Assembly (NCBI GenBank): GCA_023666125.1
Contig: JAMPCN010000001.1
Coordinates: forward strand, 141,030 to 191,725
Direction of reading: 5' to 3'
Length of the DNA: 50,696 nucleotides
Origin: Bacillus sp. (in: firmicutes)
Lineage (GTDB): Bacteria; Bacillota; Clostridia; Lachnospirales; Lachnospiraceae
The notes under the pieces: model-generated
Databases searched by the model: none
Told to the model about the DNA's origin: nothing
Seen by the model: only the letters and a program-made list of their open reading frames with translations
Shown here: in pieces, positions 33,655 to 42,443 of the stretch
How the letters are laid out: the number at the start of each line of letters is the position of its first letter
Position numbering within the stretch: the first letter of the stretch is position 1
Made by a program: the position numbers and the translations under genes

Positions 33655-35886
33655 ATGAAAACGAGGGAAAAATGGGTATTCAGAATTAGTACGGTCATTG
33701 TGTTATTGGGGATATGCGTTTTAGCTTTTGTATGGTACTCCGGTATTTTGAAAAGTGAATTGAGGGAGCTGGTTAGAAATACGTTAAAAGAGGTTTCTAA
33801 CCAGAATGTGCTTGTCGTGCAGAAAGAAATCGGGGGGGATATCAATGCACTGACGGAGATTGCGGAACGCATTGGTTCCATAGAGGAAGATGACGACGAG
33901 GTTATGCGTACCTTAAAAGCGGCTATGGAACGTTATTCCTTTAAGAGAATGGGGTTTGCCCGGACGGACGGTATGGCGCATACGACGGACGGTCTGTCTT
34001 ATGACGTTTCCGACAGCGCATATTACCAGACGTCTATCCGGGGGGAGACCTATATATCGGATTTGTTCCTCGATCCGACCGATAACGAAGAGATTATTGT
34101 GTTCAGTATGCCGGTAAAAAACGAAGAGGAAGTTATCGGTATCGTGATAGCGACCTACCGCGTGGAGAGTCTAAAGGAGGTTCTGGCGGTTACTTCTTTT
34201 GAGGGCGAGGGATATACCTATATCGTACGGCGCGACGGCAGTAAAATAGTGGATTCCGTCAATGAGACAAGCTTTCAGAATATGACGAATATCTTTACCT
34301 CCATGGAGGAGGCGGATAAACGTAACGACAAGGTTGTCCACGAATTAAAGAGGCTGATGGAAAGCAATAAGACCGGTTACGTTATCTTTTATAATAAAAT
34401 CGGAAAGTATATGTATGCGACGCCGCTTGGCATCAACGACTGGTTTTTGATTGACGTTGTTCCCGTCGATTTTATGGAAAGCACATCGAACGTCATTATT
34501 CACAGAACGTATCTGATTTGTGCGGTGCTTGCCGTTATCTGTGTGCTTGCCGCGTGTCTGATTTTCCGGGAGGAGCGCAGCAAAAAGCAGCAGATGCAGA
34601 ATCTTCTCTATGTGGATGAACTGACCGGCGGCAGTACGCTTGCCAAGTTCAAACTGGATGTTTCCGCAAAAATTGCGGAGGGGCATGACAACGCCGCGCT
34701 GGTAGTGATGGATTTGGATGATTTTAAGCTTATCAACGAACTGTTCGGTTATGACGAGGGCGATAAGGTTTTGGGTTATATATGGAAAACGATTCAAGAC
34801 AACTGCCGCAAGGAGGAACTGGCGGGACGCGGTGCGGCGGATCATTTTATGATGTGGCTGTTTTATGATAAAAAGAAAGACATCGAGGACAGGATTATAG
34901 AATTAAATGCGGATATACAGCATTGTTTTATGCCGAAAAATATGGACTATATTCTGCATCCCATTTTTGGTATTTATTATGTGGACAGATATGACGAGGA
35001 CGTGGATGGCATCATCGACTGCGCGACGTTAGCGCATAATCATGTAAAGCAGGAAAAAAGCGGTATCTACAAGGTCTATTCGGAGATTATGAAAGAGCGG
35101 ATTGTGGAGAAAAAGCAGCTTTCCGATCAGATTGAACACGCGTATGAGAACCATGAGTTTGTGGCGTTTTATCAGCCCAAATACGATTCCAAGACACAGC
35201 GGCTGGCGGGCGCGGAAGCGTTGATTCGCTGGCGTAAGCCTAACGGGCAGATGATTTCTCCGGGACTTTTTATTCCTCATGCGGAGGAAAGCGGTTTTGT
35301 CCGTAAGCTGGATGAATATATTTTTAAAGAGGTATGTATGGCGCAGAGACGGTGGCTGGATAAGGGACTCCCTATTGTGCCGATTTCCGTTAATATTTCC
35401 AGAAGACTCATCGAGACGCCGGAATTTATCGACGAATATAAGAAGATACTGGACGATTCGGGCGTGCCGATTGAATATATCCAGCTTGAAATTACGGAGA
35501 GTGCGATTTTGGACAAACAGGATGAACTCATCAATATTATGGAGAAGCTGCACCAGATTGGCTTTGTGATTTTGATGGATGATTTTGGTACGGGTTATTC
35601 CTCGCTGATGATGTTAAAATCCGTTCCGGTAGACGTGATGAAACTGGATAAGAGTTTTGTGGACGATTATGATGATGTGAAAGGCGAGCGGATTATACGC
35701 CGCGTTATGCAGATGGCGCAGGATTTGCACATCGAAGTGACGGCGGAGGGTGTGGAAACCAAAGACCAGTACGAATTTTTAAAGGGCATTGACTGCAATA
35801 TGATTCAGGGGTATTACTTCGCAAGACCGATGCCTGAAGAAGAATTTGAGGAGTGTATGCACAAGGAAAAAGCAGTGGTAAGTTAG
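33655..35886 (+). CDS. c-di-GMP phosphodiesterase: membrane sensor, degenerate GGDEF, intact EAL
   Basis: A 743-residue membrane protein. A helix at about 8-28 and another near 285-305 bracket an outer dCache-like sensor (YQTSIRGETYISDLFLDPTDNEEIIVFSMPVKN). The GGDEF domain (about 315-460) has AADHF at 394-398 in place of GGDEF, so it should not make c-di-GMP, though it could bind GTP. The EAL domain (about 490-740) keeps E521-A-L, NISRR, the ITES Glu, DDFGTGYSS, KLDKSF, EGVET and QGYYFARP, and should hydrolyse c-di-GMP. Start at 33655 is set by GAGGTG; the frame from 33610 lacks a site. A clear terminator follows. Confidence 0.92.
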   Translation: MKTREKWVFRISTVIVLLGICVLAFVWYSGILKSELRELVRNTLKEVSNQNVLVVQKEIGGDINALTEIAERIGSIEEDDDEVMRTLKAAMERYSFKRMGFARTDGMAHTTDGLSYDVSDSAYYQTSIRGETYISDLFLDPTDNEEIIVFSMPVKNEEEVIGIVIATYRVESLKEVLAVTSFEGEGYTYIVRRDGSKIVDSVNETSFQNMTNIFTSMEEADKRNDKVVHELKRLMESNKTGYVIFYNKIGKYMYATPLGINDWFLIDVVPVDFMESTSNVIIHRTYLICAVLAVICVLAACLIFREERSKKQQMQNLLYVDELTGGSTLAKFKLDVSAKIAEGHDNAALVVMDLDDFKLINELFGYDEGDKVLGYIWKTIQDNCRKEELAGRGAADHFMMWLFYDKKKDIEDRIIELNADIQHCFMPKNMDYILHPIFGIYYVDRYDEDVDGIIDCATLAHNHVKQEKSGIYKVYSEIMKERIVEKKQLSDQIEHAYENHEFVAFYQPKYDSKTQRLAGAEALIRWRKPNGQMISPGLFIPHAEESGFVRKLDEYIFKEVCMAQRRWLDKGLPIVPISVNISRRLIETPEFIDEYKKILDDSGVPIEYIQLEITESAILDKQDELINIMEKLHQIGFVILMDDFGTGYSSLMMLKSVPVDVMKLDKSFVDDYDDVKGERIIRRVMQMAQDLHIEVTAEGVETKDQYEFLKGIDCNMIQGYYFARPMPEEEFEECMHKEKAVVS

Positions 35887-35927
35887 AAAAGGATTGCTGA
35901 AATGATTTATATTATAGCGTAATTTAG

Positions 35928-35960
35928 AAAAGCGCAGACCATAAGGGTTTGCGCTTTTTT
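35928..35960 (+). terminator. Intrinsic terminator after the EAL gene
   Basis: AAAAGCGCAGACC (35928-35940) pairs with GGTTTGCGCTTTT (35946-35958), 13 pairs including one G-U, with a 5-nt loop and a T-run. Confidence 0.9.
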
Positions 35961-36019
35961 GTGTGCTATAGAAGTTTTACGGTTTTAAGAGATTATTTTC
36001 AGCAATGTAAAAATTTTAC

Positions 36020-36086
36020 TTGACAGTATAGACGGCATTGTGTATATTGAGTATATCAAGTGTACTAATAGTGATAGTACACTTGA
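36020..36086 (+). promoter_or_regulatory. Promoter and palindromic operator of the GntR/ABC operon
   Basis: TTGACA (36020-36025), 17 nt and TATATT (36043-36048), with TG before the -10, make a strong promoter. Eight bases later TCAAGTGTACTA (36056-36067) and TAGTACACTTGA (36075-36086) form a perfect 12-bp inverted repeat around a 7-nt centre, spanning the transcription start. YtrA-type GntR regulators bind such dyads to repress their own ABC operon, so this is very likely the site of the downstream regulator. Confidence 0.85.
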
Positions 36087-36095
36087 CGTTACGAG

Positions 36096-36126
36096 CGATA
36101 ACAGGATGCCGCAGCGTATGTTATCG
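36096..36126 (+). other. Leader hairpin ahead of the GntR gene
   Basis: CGATAACA (36096-36103) pairs with TGTTATCG (36119-36126) around a 15-nt loop; GGATAACA occurs once more at 36129-36136. It lies in the leader RNA between the operator and the GGAGG site. It could be a second regulator site or a translation-control hairpin. Confidence 0.4.
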
Positions 36127-36158
36127 ACGGATAACAATTCACGGGAAAGGAGGAGCGT

Positions 36159-36509
36159 ATGATTATCATAGATTACAAGGATACCAGACCGATTTATGAA
36201 CAGGTCTGCGAGAAATTCAAGGTTCTGATTTTAAAAGGCGCATTATCTCCGGATGAGCAGATGCCGTCCGTCAGGAATCTGGCAATGGAATTATCCATCA
36301 ATCCTAATACCATCCAGAAAGCCTACGCGCAGTTAGAGCGGGATGGATTTATTTATACGGTCAAGGGCAGGGGCAATTTTGTATCGGGCAGCGCCCAGCT
36401 TTTGGCGGAACGCAGACAGGCGTGTATGGAGAAGCTTCTGGCACAGGTGGAGGAGGCTTTGGAATACGGCATTACCAGAGAGGAAATTCTGGCGGCAATT
36501 CAAAAATGA
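36159..36509 (+). CDS. GntR-family (YtrA subfamily) transcriptional regulator
   Basis: A 116-residue short GntR protein. The winged helix has RPIYEQVCEKFKVLILKGALSPDEQMPSVRNLAMELSINPNTIQKAYAQLERDGFIYTVKGRGNFV, followed by only about 45 helical residues and no ligand domain, which is the YtrA hallmark. It heads an operon with an ABC ATPase and permease, as in other YtrA systems that answer wall-active antibiotics or control solute export. AAAGGAGGAG precedes the ATG. The palindrome at 36056-36086 is the likely binding site. Confidence 0.93.
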   Translation: MIIIDYKDTRPIYEQVCEKFKVLILKGALSPDEQMPSVRNLAMELSINPNTIQKAYAQLERDGFIYTVKGRGNFVSGSAQLLAERRQACMEKLLAQVEEALEYGITREEILAAIQK

Positions 36510-36522
36510 GGAGGGGAAACAT

Positions 36523-37428
36523 ATGATTGAGATATATGACGTGACGAAAACCTTTGATTCCATTAAGGCAGTGGATTCAGTCAGCGTGATGATTAAGGAA
36601 AATACGGTATTCGGTCTTATCGGCACAAACGGCGCGGGAAAAAGTACTATGCTGCGTATGGTAGCGGGTGTGCTGCGTCCGGACGATGGCATGATAGCGG
36701 TCGATAATATGCCGGTCTATGATAATGTGGAGGCAAAAAAGAAGATGTTCTTTATTGCGGATGAACCGTACTTTTTTGCAACGGCGACGCCGGAGACGAT
36801 GGAACGCTACTATAGCAGCGTCTATGACAATTTTAATAAAGGGGAATACTATCATTATCTGGAGAGCTTTAATCTGGATAAGAACAGGAAAATCAATACC
36901 TTTTCCAAGGGAATGAAAAAGCAGCTCGCCCTGCTTTTGGGAATCTGCTCCCATACGAAATATCTCTTATGCGACGAGACTTTTGACGGGCTTGACCCGG
37001 TGATGCGCCAGGGCGTTAAAAGCATCTTTGCAAAGGAGATGGAGGAAAACGGTTTAACGCCGGTCATAGCCTCCCACAATCTGCGGGAGTTGGAAGATAT
37101 CTGCGACCATATCGGACTCTTACACAGGGGCGGCGTACTGCTTTCCAAGGATTTGGAGGATATGAAGTGTAATATCCAGAAAGTGCAGTGCGTATTTACG
37201 TCCATAGAGGACGAGACAAAAGCGTTAAGCGGTCTGGAAATATTGAAAAAAGAGCAGAGAGGCTCTTTATGTACGATTACCGTAAGAAGTACCAAAGAGG
37301 AAGTAATGGCGCATTTTGCAACGGTAAATACGGTGTTTTTTGAGGCGCTTCCTTTATCCTTAGAGGAAATCTTTATCAGCGAAACGGAGGTAGTAGGCTA
37401 TGATGTCAAAAAACTCATTCTCGGCTAA
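36523..37428 (+). CDS. ABC transporter ATP-binding protein (YtrB-like)
   Basis: A 301-residue ATPase. Walker A GTNGAGKST, Q-loop region FIADEPYFF, signature FSKGMKKQLAL (a loose form of LSGGQ) and Walker B YLLCDETFDGLDP are in order; SHNLRELEDICDHIGLLHRGG holds the switch His. Such short-signature ATPases partner ABC-2-like permeases. The true start is 36523 with GAGGGGA 13 nt after the regulator stop; the longer frame from 36343 runs inside the GntR gene. Its end overlaps the permease gene by 29 nt. Confidence 0.94.
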   Translation: MIEIYDVTKTFDSIKAVDSVSVMIKENTVFGLIGTNGAGKSTMLRMVAGVLRPDDGMIAVDNMPVYDNVEAKKKMFFIADEPYFFATATPETMERYYSSVYDNFNKGEYYHYLESFNLDKNRKINTFSKGMKKQLALLLGICSHTKYLLCDETFDGLDPVMRQGVKSIFAKEMEENGLTPVIASHNLRELEDICDHIGLLHRGGVLLSKDLEDMKCNIQKVQCVFTSIEDETKALSGLEILKKEQRGSLCTITVRSTKEEVMAHFATVNTVFFEALPLSLEEIFISETEVVGYDVKKLILG

Positions 37429-39577
37429 CAGCAGGGAAAATCATAAACGCAGAATATGGGTATGGATTATCAGCGCATTGACGCAGTTATTTTTCTATCC
37501 CGGCATTATGATGGTGTATCTAAGCAGAATCAACGCCTGGAACGAAGATGGGCAGTACCGTACGCCGGAACTTTTTCAGGAAGCGCTAAAAGATGCGGCG
37601 GCGGACGCCGCGGGATTTGTACCCGGCGCGGTGGTACCGCTTACGTTACTGGCGGTATTAATCGCCGTACAGGGATTTTCGTATCTGTATGATAGGAAAA
37701 AAGTAGATATGTACCAGAGCGTGCCGGTTCCTTATAAGAGGCGTTTTGCCATTATTTATACTAACGGCGTCCTGATTTATGCGGTACCGGCTGTGGCGGC
37801 TTTGGCGATTGCAATTTTGATTGCGCTTCCGCAGGGAGCGGTCGATGGAAGGGTGCTTGCCGAATGCGCGCTTGGCTTTATCGGGAATTTATTATATTTT
37901 CTGGTTGTTTACCATACCGCGCTTCTGGCGGTGATGCTGACGGGCAATATTGTGATTACCGGTTTTGCGACGGCTATCTTTTTATTTATTGCCTATGTCA
38001 TAGCGTGGCTGTATTATATTATGAACGGTATGTTTTTTGAACGGGCGGATTTTTTCTTTGTGGATAATACGATGGATAAATATTCCATTTGTACGAGTTA
38101 TCTGATTCAGATAAACGAACTAAAACGGATGAAAAGCCTGGCGGTAATCGTACCGGAGGCGCTGCGCTTGTATGGCGGCTGGCTTCTGGCTGCGGCGGTA
38201 ATTTTCGCCATCGCTTATTTCGCTTATGTAAAACGCCCGGCGGAAAGCGCGGGAACGGCGGTTGCCTTTCCGGTCATCAAACCGTATGTGAAAATTATTA
38301 TTTCCGTGATAGCCGGACTTTTGGCATACTGGATTATGCAGGATGCAAGTTATGAGAATATGGCGGTTTCTTTGTTTGCCATGATAGCGGCAACTCTTAT
38401 CTGCTGCGGTGTGATGGAAAGTTTTTACGCATTCGATATCCGCGCCGCCGTTAAACATCTTGTATCTACCGGTATCGCTGCGGCGTGCGTTGTTTTATTG
38501 TTCTGCGTTTACTGCTTTGATATATTCGGCTATGATGCCTATGTGCCTGATGCGGATAAGGTGGAGAGCGCGGCGGTCAATATAGGTTCCTACCAGCGTT
38601 ACTGGGTGTGGTCTGAAGAGGACGAGTCCATGACCTATTCCAGCGCCGGTCAGTATATCAGGGAAAATATGTTCTTAACCGACGTGGAAGCGGTCTGCGA
38701 GCTGGCAAGAAAAGGACAGTCGATGGATGCAGCGTATTTTGAAAATAATAAGGATACGGATGCCAGGATAGTAAATGTTATATACCGCTTAAAATCCGGC
38801 AGGGAGGTGGCAAGATGCTTCTATGTCAACCTGGCGGATAAAAGCACCGAAGAGCTGCTTAACAGGGTGATAGGCACGAAAGAGTACAGGGAGGGTTATT
38901 ATCAGTTTATTAATAACGAACTTCCGTATGAACGGATGACAAGAGATATGTCCCTTTATTATACAAACGGCGCGCTGGAATGCAGTCTGCCGCCCGCGGA
39001 AGCGCAGGCATTGCGGGATGCGTGGGTCAAGGATATGGAGCAGTTTGACTATTCCATGGCGAGAAATAACAGAATATGCGGCATGATAGAGTGGGGGCTT
39101 TATAACAGATACAGCGATTGGGAGCTGCCGGTATACGAAAGCTTTACGAATACGATTGCGTTTTTAAAAGAACATAACGCATATGCGCCGGTAACGCTGC
39201 GGGCGCAGGATATTGAAAAGCTGGAGATTACCAACTATCACTACAACGAGACGGAGGAAACGTATGATAACGATAGGTCGGTGGCAACCGCACAGGCGCA
39301 TCCTGTAGGAAGCAGGGATTTGGACAGCGGCGACGTTACGGTTACGATATATTATGAGGATACCGAAGATATCGAAAAGATTGTAGACGCGCTTTATCCG
39401 CAGGATTTTGAGACATACTGGAACGAAAGAGGCACGATAGACGATAATTATGACGTTGTTGTCACTTTTAAGCCGGATGCGGAATATCCATATGGCAGGG
39501 GATATTATTACTATGAATTTTTAAGCGGTCAGGTTCCTGACTTTGTAGCGCAGGTAACGGCGTATAAGGCGGACTGA
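37400..39577 (+). CDS. ABC transporter membrane protein with large C-terminal extracytoplasmic domain
   Basis: A 725-residue permease. About nine to ten membrane helices occupy residues 15-375, including a pair after the YQSVPVPYKRR loop that couples to the ATPase. The remaining 350 residues (about 376-725) are hydrophilic, rich in Tyr, Asp and Glu, and follow the last helix, so they should be outside the membrane. I do not recognise that domain. The start overlaps the ATPase gene and uses GGAGG inside it. The cargo is unknown; the YtrA-type regulator suggests response to an envelope stress. Confidence 0.85.
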   Translation: MMSKNSFSANSRENHKRRIWVWIISALTQLFFYPGIMMVYLSRINAWNEDGQYRTPELFQEALKDAAADAAGFVPGAVVPLTLLAVLIAVQGFSYLYDRKKVDMYQSVPVPYKRRFAIIYTNGVLIYAVPAVAALAIAILIALPQGAVDGRVLAECALGFIGNLLYFLVVYHTALLAVMLTGNIVITGFATAIFLFIAYVIAWLYYIMNGMFFERADFFFVDNTMDKYSICTSYLIQINELKRMKSLAVIVPEALRLYGGWLLAAAVIFAIAYFAYVKRPAESAGTAVAFPVIKPYVKIIISVIAGLLAYWIMQDASYENMAVSLFAMIAATLICCGVMESFYAFDIRAAVKHLVSTGIAAACVVLLFCVYCFDIFGYDAYVPDADKVESAAVNIGSYQRYWVWSEEDESMTYSSAGQYIRENMFLTDVEAVCELARKGQSMDAAYFENNKDTDARIVNVIYRLKSGREVARCFYVNLADKSTEELLNRVIGTKEYREGYYQFINNELPYERMTRDMSLYYTNGALECSLPPAEAQALRDAWVKDMEQFDYSMARNNRICGMIEWGLYNRYSDWELPVYESFTNTIAFLKEHNAYAPVTLRAQDIEKLEITNYHYNETEETYDNDRSVATAQAHPVGSRDLDSGDVTVTIYYEDTEDIEKIVDALYPQDFETYWNERGTIDDNYDVVVTFKPDAEYPYGRGYYYYEFLSGQVPDFVAQVTAYKAD

Positions 39578-39666
39578 CGAAACGAAGGAACTGAACGGGC
39601 GTAGCGGACGAATCGAAGTGGACAAAGCGGGCGCAGCGGCGCAGGTAAAATTGGGGCATAACGGCT

Positions 39667-39736
39667 GCGGCAAAAATATGACACTGGTGTGTTTTACGCG
39701 GTTTGATACGAGTAAAATGCGCCGGTGTTTTGCCGC
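39667..39736 (+). ncRNA. Long imperfect hairpin, possible terminator or structured RNA
   Basis: GCGGCAAA (39667-39674) pairs with TTTGCCGC (39729-39736). After a six-base bulge on one side, 39681-39697 pairs fully with 39712-39728 over 17 bp, including four G-U pairs, around a 14-nt loop. Because the changes from perfect pairing are all wobbles, the structure seems kept at RNA level in this orientation. No T-run follows, so it is not a standard terminator. Confidence 0.45.
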
Positions 39737-39772
39737 GTGCTGTAAGAGCTTTTACGGAAAGGATATTTGTAG

Positions 39773-39818
39773 ATTAAGAAAATATTAAGTATCTTTTTAC
39801 AGGGTTATGGTATATAAT
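39773..39818 (+). promoter_or_regulatory. Promoter with 11-bp-phased direct repeat before the MacB-type ABC operon
   Basis: TATAAT (39813-39818) lacks a good -35, but ATTAAG occurs at 39773-39778 and 39784-39789, one helical turn apart and ending where a -35 would begin. OmpR-type response regulators bind such direct repeats to activate weak promoters. No such regulator is adjacent, so this is inference. Confidence 0.4.
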
Positions 39819-39889
39819 AATATCAAAAATTTGTGGAAAGCGGCAAATTTGTGGGGAAGAATCAATAGGTTAATAAAAGAAGGATTAGT

Positions 39890-40615
39890 ATGGAGCAGAC
39901 ACAGCAGGCGCAGCCGGTCATTCAGGTAAAAGATTTATATAAAATCTACCGCGTAGGGGAAACGAGAGTACGCGCGTTAAACGGCGTGGATTTTACGATA
40001 GACAGAGGGAATTTCTGCTCTATTGTGGGAACGTCCGGTTCCGGTAAATCGACGCTCCTTAATATGCTCGCCGGATTGGAGAAGCCGACCAAGGGCGAGA
40101 TTATCATAGCCGGGGAGCATATGGAGCAAAAGACGGAGAATCAGCTTGTGGCGTTCAGAAGGGAACATATCGGTTTTATTTTCCAGTCATTTAATCTGCT
40201 CGGTACGATGAATGCAATAGAGAATGTGGCGCTGCCGCTTACCTTTCAGGGCATGGATAAAAAAACCCGCAATCAAAAGGCGGAGGATATGTTAGATTTG
40301 GTCGGCCTTACAAAACATAAAAAGCACAGGCCGAATCAGATGTCCGGCGGTCAGCAGCAGAGGGTCGGCGTTGCAAGGGCGCTTGTCGTGGAGCCGGAGA
40401 TTATTTTTGCGGACGAGCCGACGGGTAACTTAGATTCTAATACCTCCGTCGAGGTCATGGATTTGATGAAAAAAGTTGTCAGGGAGAAAAACCAGACGCT
40501 TGTGATGGTAACGCACGATAATTATCTGGCGGGATTTGCAGATATTATTTTCCATATCAAGGATGGGAAGATTGTGCAGATAGAGGACAATAGGGCAAAA
40601 AGAGTTGAACATTAG
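39890..40615 (+). CDS. ABC transporter ATP-binding protein (MacB/LolD type)
   Basis: A 241-residue ATPase of the type driving FtsX-fold permeases. Walker A GTSGSGKST, Q-loop FIFQSFNLLGTMNAIENVALPL, signature MSGGQQQRVGVARAL, Walker B IIFADEPTGNLDS and VMVTHD are all intact. GAAGGA precedes the start. It leads a three-gene operon with an anchored exoprotein and an FtsX-type permease. These systems work as mechanotransmission or lipoprotein/peptide exporters rather than classic importers. Confidence 0.95.
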   Translation: MEQTQQAQPVIQVKDLYKIYRVGETRVRALNGVDFTIDRGNFCSIVGTSGSGKSTLLNMLAGLEKPTKGEIIIAGEHMEQKTENQLVAFRREHIGFIFQSFNLLGTMNAIENVALPLTFQGMDKKTRNQKAEDMLDLVGLTKHKKHRPNQMSGGQQQRVGVARALVVEPEIIFADEPTGNLDSNTSVEVMDLMKKVVREKNQTLVMVTHDNYLAGFADIIFHIKDGKIVQIEDNRAKRVEH

Positions 40616-40649
40616 AAACAGCATCATATGTCTGAGAGGAGATACGATT

Positions 40650-42401
40650 ATGTGTAAGGGAAGAATGTGGAAAAGGAAAATACTTGGCGTAGGGCTGGCG
40701 GCGTTGTGTCTGCTGGCGGCATCGACGCGGGTGTATGCGACGGAGGAGACGACAAGTACATCATCTACCAGCACGCAGACAACCTATCAGCCCGTGGTAG
40801 ACGACAGCAGCCGTATCATTAATGATGACGACAGGTTTGACGCGGACGAGGACTTGCTTTACTATATGCAGAGTCTGGAGGTGCGCTATCGCCTGGATGC
40901 GAAAGTGATGGAAAATCTACATAAGGTTTTCGACAGCGCGGTCTACTATATTGCCAATACGGATATGACGGTCGCGGAATTACAGTCTTATGTAGCGGCG
41001 ACGAAAGGGAATATGGAATCTGCTGCGGTTTCTAATGTGAGCGTGACGACGAGCGAATTTTTGCAGGTCGGCGATAACTGGGAAACGCCTACGGTAAGTT
41101 ACGGGCAGAATGTGGCTATCGTGCTTCCCGTTATCAATTTAGGCACGGAGAAACTGACAGATTTAATTATCGAGCCGCAGACTTCGACCGTGGTATCGGA
41201 GTGGCCTTTTATACCGGATAAAACGAGTTATTTACAGACGGAACCTTATATTCCGGGCAACCAGACTTATGCGCAGGCGATGGAAAACCGCAGGGAGTTT
41301 ACCTTTTATTTTACGGCAAGAAATGATGTGATGAGCGGATATTATCCGTTGAAGTTTAATGTCTGGTACACAAAGTCGGGCATCCGCTGTGAGGAACCCG
41401 CGGAAGTGACGGTCTATGTGCGCACTATCGGTAAACCCGGAAGCGGCACGATAGGCGGAAACGGCGAAGAGGCGAGCGGAGCGAAGCCGAGAATTGTCGT
41501 TACCGGTTTTGAGACGAATCCGGCGACGGTGTATGCGGGAGATACTTTTGTTTTAACGGTGCATGTGCAGAACACCTCAAAGGAGATGGCGGTTACAAAC
41601 GTATTATTCGATATGCAGGCGGCTGTAGAGGGAGAGGATAAAACGAATACCTATGCGGCTTTCTTACCAACATCCGGGTCCAGTTCCGTCTATATGGACA
41701 GGATTTCGGCGAATACGCCCGCGGATATTGTAATAGAGATGACGGCGAAAGCGGATTTGGCGCAAAAGCCGTATGTGCTGGAAGTAAGTATGAAATATGA
41801 TGCGGGCGCAATGTTCGATTTAACGGATACGGCAAGCGTGTCGATTCCGATTAATCAGGAGAGCCGTTTTGATATCAGTACGCCGGAGGTGGTGCCGCCA
41901 GATATTACGGTCGGTTCCCAGTCGAACGTGATGTTCAGCATTTACAATACGGGTAAAACGACTTTATATAACGTACAGGTAAAATTTGTGGCGGATTCCA
42001 TCGACGAGGCGACCGCTTTTGTCGGCAATCTCAATTCCGGCGCGACCGGCAATGTCGATGTGATGCTGACCGGAATCGCGGCGACGATGGACGACGGCAC
42101 TGTAAATGTGGATATTTCTTATGAGGATGACGCCGGAAACGTGACAACCGAGACGAAGACGGTTACGCTGTATGTTTCGGAAGAGTATTTTGACGACTAT
42201 ATGATGGATGAGGATATGATGATGGGAATGGAGGAAGAAGAGAGCAAATCCCATACAGGTCTTATCATTGCGATAATAGTGATTGCCATTGTGGCGGCAG
42301 GCGTCGGCATCTATCTGTTTCTATATTTTAGGAAAAAGAAAAAAGCGGCGCTTCTCTTAGCGGAAGATTTATCGTCCATAGATAATGATTTAAACAGATA
42401 A
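40650..42401 (+). CDS. Secreted, membrane-anchored accessory protein of the ABC operon
   Basis: A 583-residue exoprotein. A signal peptide (about 7-29, cut after VYA) is followed by a Ser/Thr linker, a helical part (about 60-125) and several beta-sandwich repeats resembling CARDB/COG1361 domains, with phrases such as VAIVLPVINLGTEKLTDL, FVLTVHVQNTSKEMAVTNV and VMFSIYNTGKTTLYNV. Near the end is an acidic, Met-rich patch (DDYMMDEDMMMGMEEEE, about 516-532), then a membrane helix (about 537-559) and a basic tail. It lies between the ATPase and permease genes and probably acts as the outer adaptor of that transporter, like MacA in role but not in sequence. GAGGAG sets the start at 40650. Confidence 0.82.
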   Translation: MCKGRMWKRKILGVGLAALCLLAASTRVYATEETTSTSSTSTQTTYQPVVDDSSRIINDDDRFDADEDLLYYMQSLEVRYRLDAKVMENLHKVFDSAVYYIANTDMTVAELQSYVAATKGNMESAAVSNVSVTTSEFLQVGDNWETPTVSYGQNVAIVLPVINLGTEKLTDLIIEPQTSTVVSEWPFIPDKTSYLQTEPYIPGNQTYAQAMENRREFTFYFTARNDVMSGYYPLKFNVWYTKSGIRCEEPAEVTVYVRTIGKPGSGTIGGNGEEASGAKPRIVVTGFETNPATVYAGDTFVLTVHVQNTSKEMAVTNVLFDMQAAVEGEDKTNTYAAFLPTSGSSSVYMDRISANTPADIVIEMTAKADLAQKPYVLEVSMKYDAGAMFDLTDTASVSIPINQESRFDISTPEVVPPDITVGSQSNVMFSIYNTGKTTLYNVQVKFVADSIDEATAFVGNLNSGATGNVDVMLTGIAATMDDGTVNVDISYEDDAGNVTTETKTVTLYVSEEYFDDYMMDEDMMMGMEEEESKSHTGLIIAIIVIAIVAAGVGIYLFLYFRKKKKAALLLAEDLSSIDNDLNR

Positions 42402-42443
42402 AAAAGCAGTGAATGATGTGGATTGGAAGAAAGGATTATTGCC

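Larger units (their letters stand above)
39578..39889 (+). other. 312-base intergenic region between two ABC operons
   Basis: I see no gene here. It holds a long imperfect hairpin (39667-39736), a short palindrome GTAAGAGCTTTTAC near 39742-39755, the direct repeat at 39773-39789 and a promoter -10 at 39813. The first 90 bases are G-rich and purine-rich and carry nothing recognisable. Confidence 0.6.

Noticed and set aside
36343-36522. N-terminal extension of the ABC ATPase frame
   Set aside because: It lies within the GntR gene; the good ribosome site and family start are at 36523.
40605-40649. Upstream part of the exoprotein frame
   Set aside because: It overlaps the ATPase end and lacks a site; GAGGAG before 40650 and the signal peptide set the start.
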